The notes under the pieces: model-generated
Told to the model about the DNA's origin: nothing
Database searches by the model: none
Seen by the model: only the letters and a program-made list of their open reading frames with translations
In this document: piece by piece, positions 4,527-6,753 of the stretch
Layout: every line of letters starts with the position of its first letter
How positions within the stretch are numbered: the first letter of the stretch is position 1
Translations under genes and position numbers: made by a program
DNA from: Collinsella aerofaciens
GTDB lineage: Bacteria; Actinomycetota; Coriobacteriia; Coriobacteriales; Coriobacteriaceae
DNA length: 6,753 nt
Reading direction: 5' to 3'
NCBI GenBank assembly: GCA_021641225.1
Contig: JAJWXI010000095.1
Span: forward strand, 1 to 6,753

Positions 4527-6753
4527 TTGCCGCAGCAGCCAAACTCAATCGAGGTGCGTGGCGCGCGCGTTCACAACCTCAAGGACATTGATATCGATAT
4601 CCCGCTGGGAAAGCTCGTGGGTATCGCTGGCGTGTCAGGTTCGGGCAAGAGTTCGCTGGCGCTGGGTGTTCTCTATGCCGAGGGCTCGCGTCGTTACTTG
4701 GAGGCACTCAGCACCTATACCCGCCGCCGCCTAACGCAGGCCGAGCATGCGCAGGTGGATGAGGTGCTGCACGTGCCGGCTGCGCTTGCGCTGCATCAGC
4801 GCCCCAGTGTACCGGGCGTGCGCTCTACCTTTGGCACCATGACCGAGCTCAATAACAGCCTGCGCCTGCTCTTTAGCCGCTGCGCCCATCACGTGTGTCC
4901 GCATTGCGGCGCGCGCGTAGAGCCGAGTCTTAACGTTGCGGCGGGTCTGGCGCTTACGTGCCCGTCGTGCGGCCGTGAGTTTTACGCGCCAGGCGCCGAA
5001 GACCTTGCCTTTAACAGTGGCGGCGCGTGTCCCACCTGTGGCGGTACCGGCGTCATGCGTGAGGTGGACGAGGCGAGCCTGGTGCCCGACGAGTCCAAGA
5101 CCATCAACGAGGGCGCGGTCCTTCCCTGGGGCACGCTTATGTGGGACCTGATGAAACAGGTCGCCGGCGAGATGGGCGTGCGCACCGATGTACCGTTTAA
5201 CCAGCTCACGCCCCAGGAGCGCGACATTGTGTTTCACGGTCCCGCGGTCAAAAAGCACATCCTCTATGTGCCCAAAAATGGCGAGGGCGCCACACCGCTC
5301 GACTTTACCTACTACAACGCCGTCTATACCGTCGAGAATGCGCTCGCCAAGGTCAAGGACGATAAAGGCTTAAAGCGCGTGGCCCGCTTTTTGCGCGAGG
5401 GCCCGTGTCGTGACTGCGGCGGCACGCGTCTGTCCGAGGCGGCACGCCAACCTCAGGTGCGTGGCATCAATCTGGCACAGGCGGCTGCCATGACGCTGGG
5501 CGATGCAATCGAATGGGTGCGCGGCGTGCCTGCATCACTGCCGAGTGAGATGCGGCCTATGGCGGCGGACATCTGCGAGTCGTTTTTGAGTACAGCCCGT
5601 CGCCTGGTCGATCTGGGCCTCGACTACCTTTCGCTTGATCGCGCCGGTGCCACGCTTTCCACCGGCGAGCGTCAGCGTGTACAGCTCGCCCGTGTGGTGC
5701 GCAATCGCTCGACGGGCGTGCTTTATGTGCTGGACGAACCTTCGATTGGCCTGCATCCGGCAAATGTTGACGGCTTGGTAGGCGTGATGCGCGACCTGGT
5801 GGGCGACGGTAACACCGTGGTCGTCGTCGATCACGACACGCGCGTGCTTGCCGAGGCGGACTATCTGGTCGAGATGGGTCCCGTTGCCGGAGCGGGCGGC
5901 GGTAATGTTATCGCTGCCGGCACGGTTGATGAGGTCGAGCAGTCCCAGGATAGCCGCATTGCACCGTTCTTACGTTCAGATCCCAAGCGTTTGCGCCCAC
6001 GGGTGACCGACGACGAAATGTTCGACCAGGGTCATATCCGCCTAGCGACCGAAGCCATCCATACCGTCAAGCCACTCGAGGTCGATATCCCCCGCGGCCG
6101 TTTGGTTGCCGTGACGGGTGTCTCCGGCTCGGGTAAGACGACGCTCGTGCTCGAAACGCTCATCCCTGCGCTCAAGGCGCAAGCAGCGGGCGAGCGTCTG
6201 CCGGTCCACGTGCGTTGGGTAGACGCCGAGGGCATTGAGCGCGCCAACCTGATCGATGCTACGCCCATCGGCGCCAACGTGCGCTCGACGGTGGCGACCT
6301 ATGCCGATATCCACGACGAGCTGCGCCGCGCCTTCGCCCGTACACCCGAGGCCAAGGCTGCCGGCTACAAGGCGGGCGCCTTTAGCTACAACACCGGTGC
6401 CCTGCGCTGCCCCACGTGTGATGGTACGGGTTCCATATCGCTTGACGTGCAGTTTTTGCCCGATGTCGAGATCGTCTGCCCGGCATGCCGCGGCTCGCGC
6501 TATGCCGAGGCCGCCTCGCATATCCATCGCGAGGGCAAGGACGGCAGTCTGCTTACGTTGCCGCAACTTATGGATATGAGCGTGGATGAGGCACTCGACG
6601 CCACGGTGGGACTCAAGAAAGTGCAAGCGCGCCTGCAGACGCTGCACGACCTGGGTCTGGGCTACCTCACGCTCGGCGAGCCCACGCCGGCGCTCTCGGG
6701 CGGCGAGGCGCAGCGCCTTAAGCTTGCGAGCGAGATGGGCCGCGTACAGGATG
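4527..6753 (+). CDS. UvrA-family double ABC ATPase, UvrA2-like (no UvrB-binding domain), partial at right edge
   Basis: The frame is open for 742 codons to the window end. By comparison with UvrA, about 100 residues (second Walker B and H-loop) are missing. UvrA proteins are dimeric DNA-damage sensors with two ABC ATPase modules. Module I has Walker A GVSGSGKSS (35-43), signature LSTGE (377-381), Walker B LDEPSIGLHP (402-411) and H-loop VDHD (434-437). Module II has GVSGSGKTT (531-539) and LSGGE (723-727). Zinc sites are CPSC...CPTC (C145, C148, C168, C171) and CPTC...CPAC (C628, C631, C651, C654). After RSTFGTMTE...LRLLFSR the protein goes almost straight to the first zinc module. Only an extra CPHC (124-127) and 17 residues stand where canonical UvrA has its roughly 110-residue UvrB-binding domain. 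This fits UvrA2-type paralogues, some linked to tolerance of DNA-binding drugs, rather than the repair UvrA. Many databases would still label it excinuclease subunit UvrA. The start is TTG, coupled to the GNAT gene. Confidence 0.93.
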   Translation, partial: MPQQPNSIEVRGARVHNLKDIDIDIPLGKLVGIAGVSGSGKSSLALGVLYAEGSRRYLEALSTYTRRRLTQAEHAQVDEVLHVPAALALHQRPSVPGVRSTFGTMTELNNSLRLLFSRCAHHVCPHCGARVEPSLNVAAGLALTCPSCGREFYAPGAEDLAFNSGGACPTCGGTGVMREVDEASLVPDESKTINEGAVLPWGTLMWDLMKQVAGEMGVRTDVPFNQLTPQERDIVFHGPAVKKHILYVPKNGEGATPLDFTYYNAVYTVENALAKVKDDKGLKRVARFLREGPCRDCGGTRLSEAARQPQVRGINLAQAAAMTLGDAIEWVRGVPASLPSEMRPMAADICESFLSTARRLVDLGLDYLSLDRAGATLSTGERQRVQLARVVRNRSTGVLYVLDEPSIGLHPANVDGLVGVMRDLVGDGNTVVVVDHDTRVLAEADYLVEMGPVAGAGGGNVIAAGTVDEVEQSQDSRIAPFLRSDPKRLRPRVTDDEMFDQGHIRLATEAIHTVKPLEVDIPRGRLVAVTGVSGSGKTTLVLETLIPALKAQAAGERLPVHVRWVDAEGIERANLIDATPIGANVRSTVATYADIHDELRRAFARTPEAKAAGYKAGAFSYNTGALRCPTCDGTGSISLDVQFLPDVEIVCPACRGSRYAEAASHIHREGKDGSLLTLPQLMDMSVDEALDATVGLKKVQARLQTLHDLGLGYLTLGEPTPALSGGEAQRLKLASEMGRVQD

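Noticed and set aside
4731..5258. Minus-strand open frame opposite the UvrA-like gene, and another at 6042-6647
   Set aside because: Antisense to continuous UvrA motifs; a product of high-GC codon bias.

Overview
The window is a high-GC (roughly 60%), gene-dense stretch of bacterial chromosome. It holds five protein genes and no RNA gene, CRISPR array or insertion sequence that I can support. The GC-rich third positions, strong AGGAG ribosome sites and protein family types suggest a high-GC Gram-positive bacterium. My best guess is a Coriobacteriia member such as Collinsella; this is inference from style, not from a marker gene.

Layout. On the minus strand at the left edge is mscL (28-453), a mechanosensitive channel whose usual C-terminal helix is replaced by a zinc-ribbon-like tail. 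A 246-bp divergent gap (454-699) separates it from four plus-strand genes. The first (700-2703) is an EF-G-like GTPase of the ribosomal protection protein superfamily, but its domain IV tip differs from that of Tet(M). A 93-bp gap follows, carrying three GGTATAA units spaced exactly 10 bp apart. Next is an AAA-type ATPase with a probable C-terminal winged helix (2797-3915). A near-perfect 33-bp palindrome (3914-3946) begins inside its stop codon. Then come a GNAT acetyltransferase (3967-4524) and, only 2 nt later with a TTG start, a UvrA-family double ABC ATPase (4527 to beyond the right edge). The latter lacks the UvrB-binding domain, as UvrA2-type paralogues do.

How the genes relate. GNAT and the UvrA-like protein look translationally coupled and are probably one operon. 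The GTPase and the ATPase each have their own upstream spacing and look like separate units. A loose common theme is stress or drug tolerance: osmotic release, a ribosome-acting GTPase, an acetyltransferase and a UvrA2-like protein. Nothing in the sequence proves that they act together, and I do not see a clearly new multi-gene system. The most unusual items are the zinc-ribbon MscL, the tip-altered GTPase, the 10-bp-phased TGGTATA array, the palindrome, and the GNAT-UvrA2-like pair.
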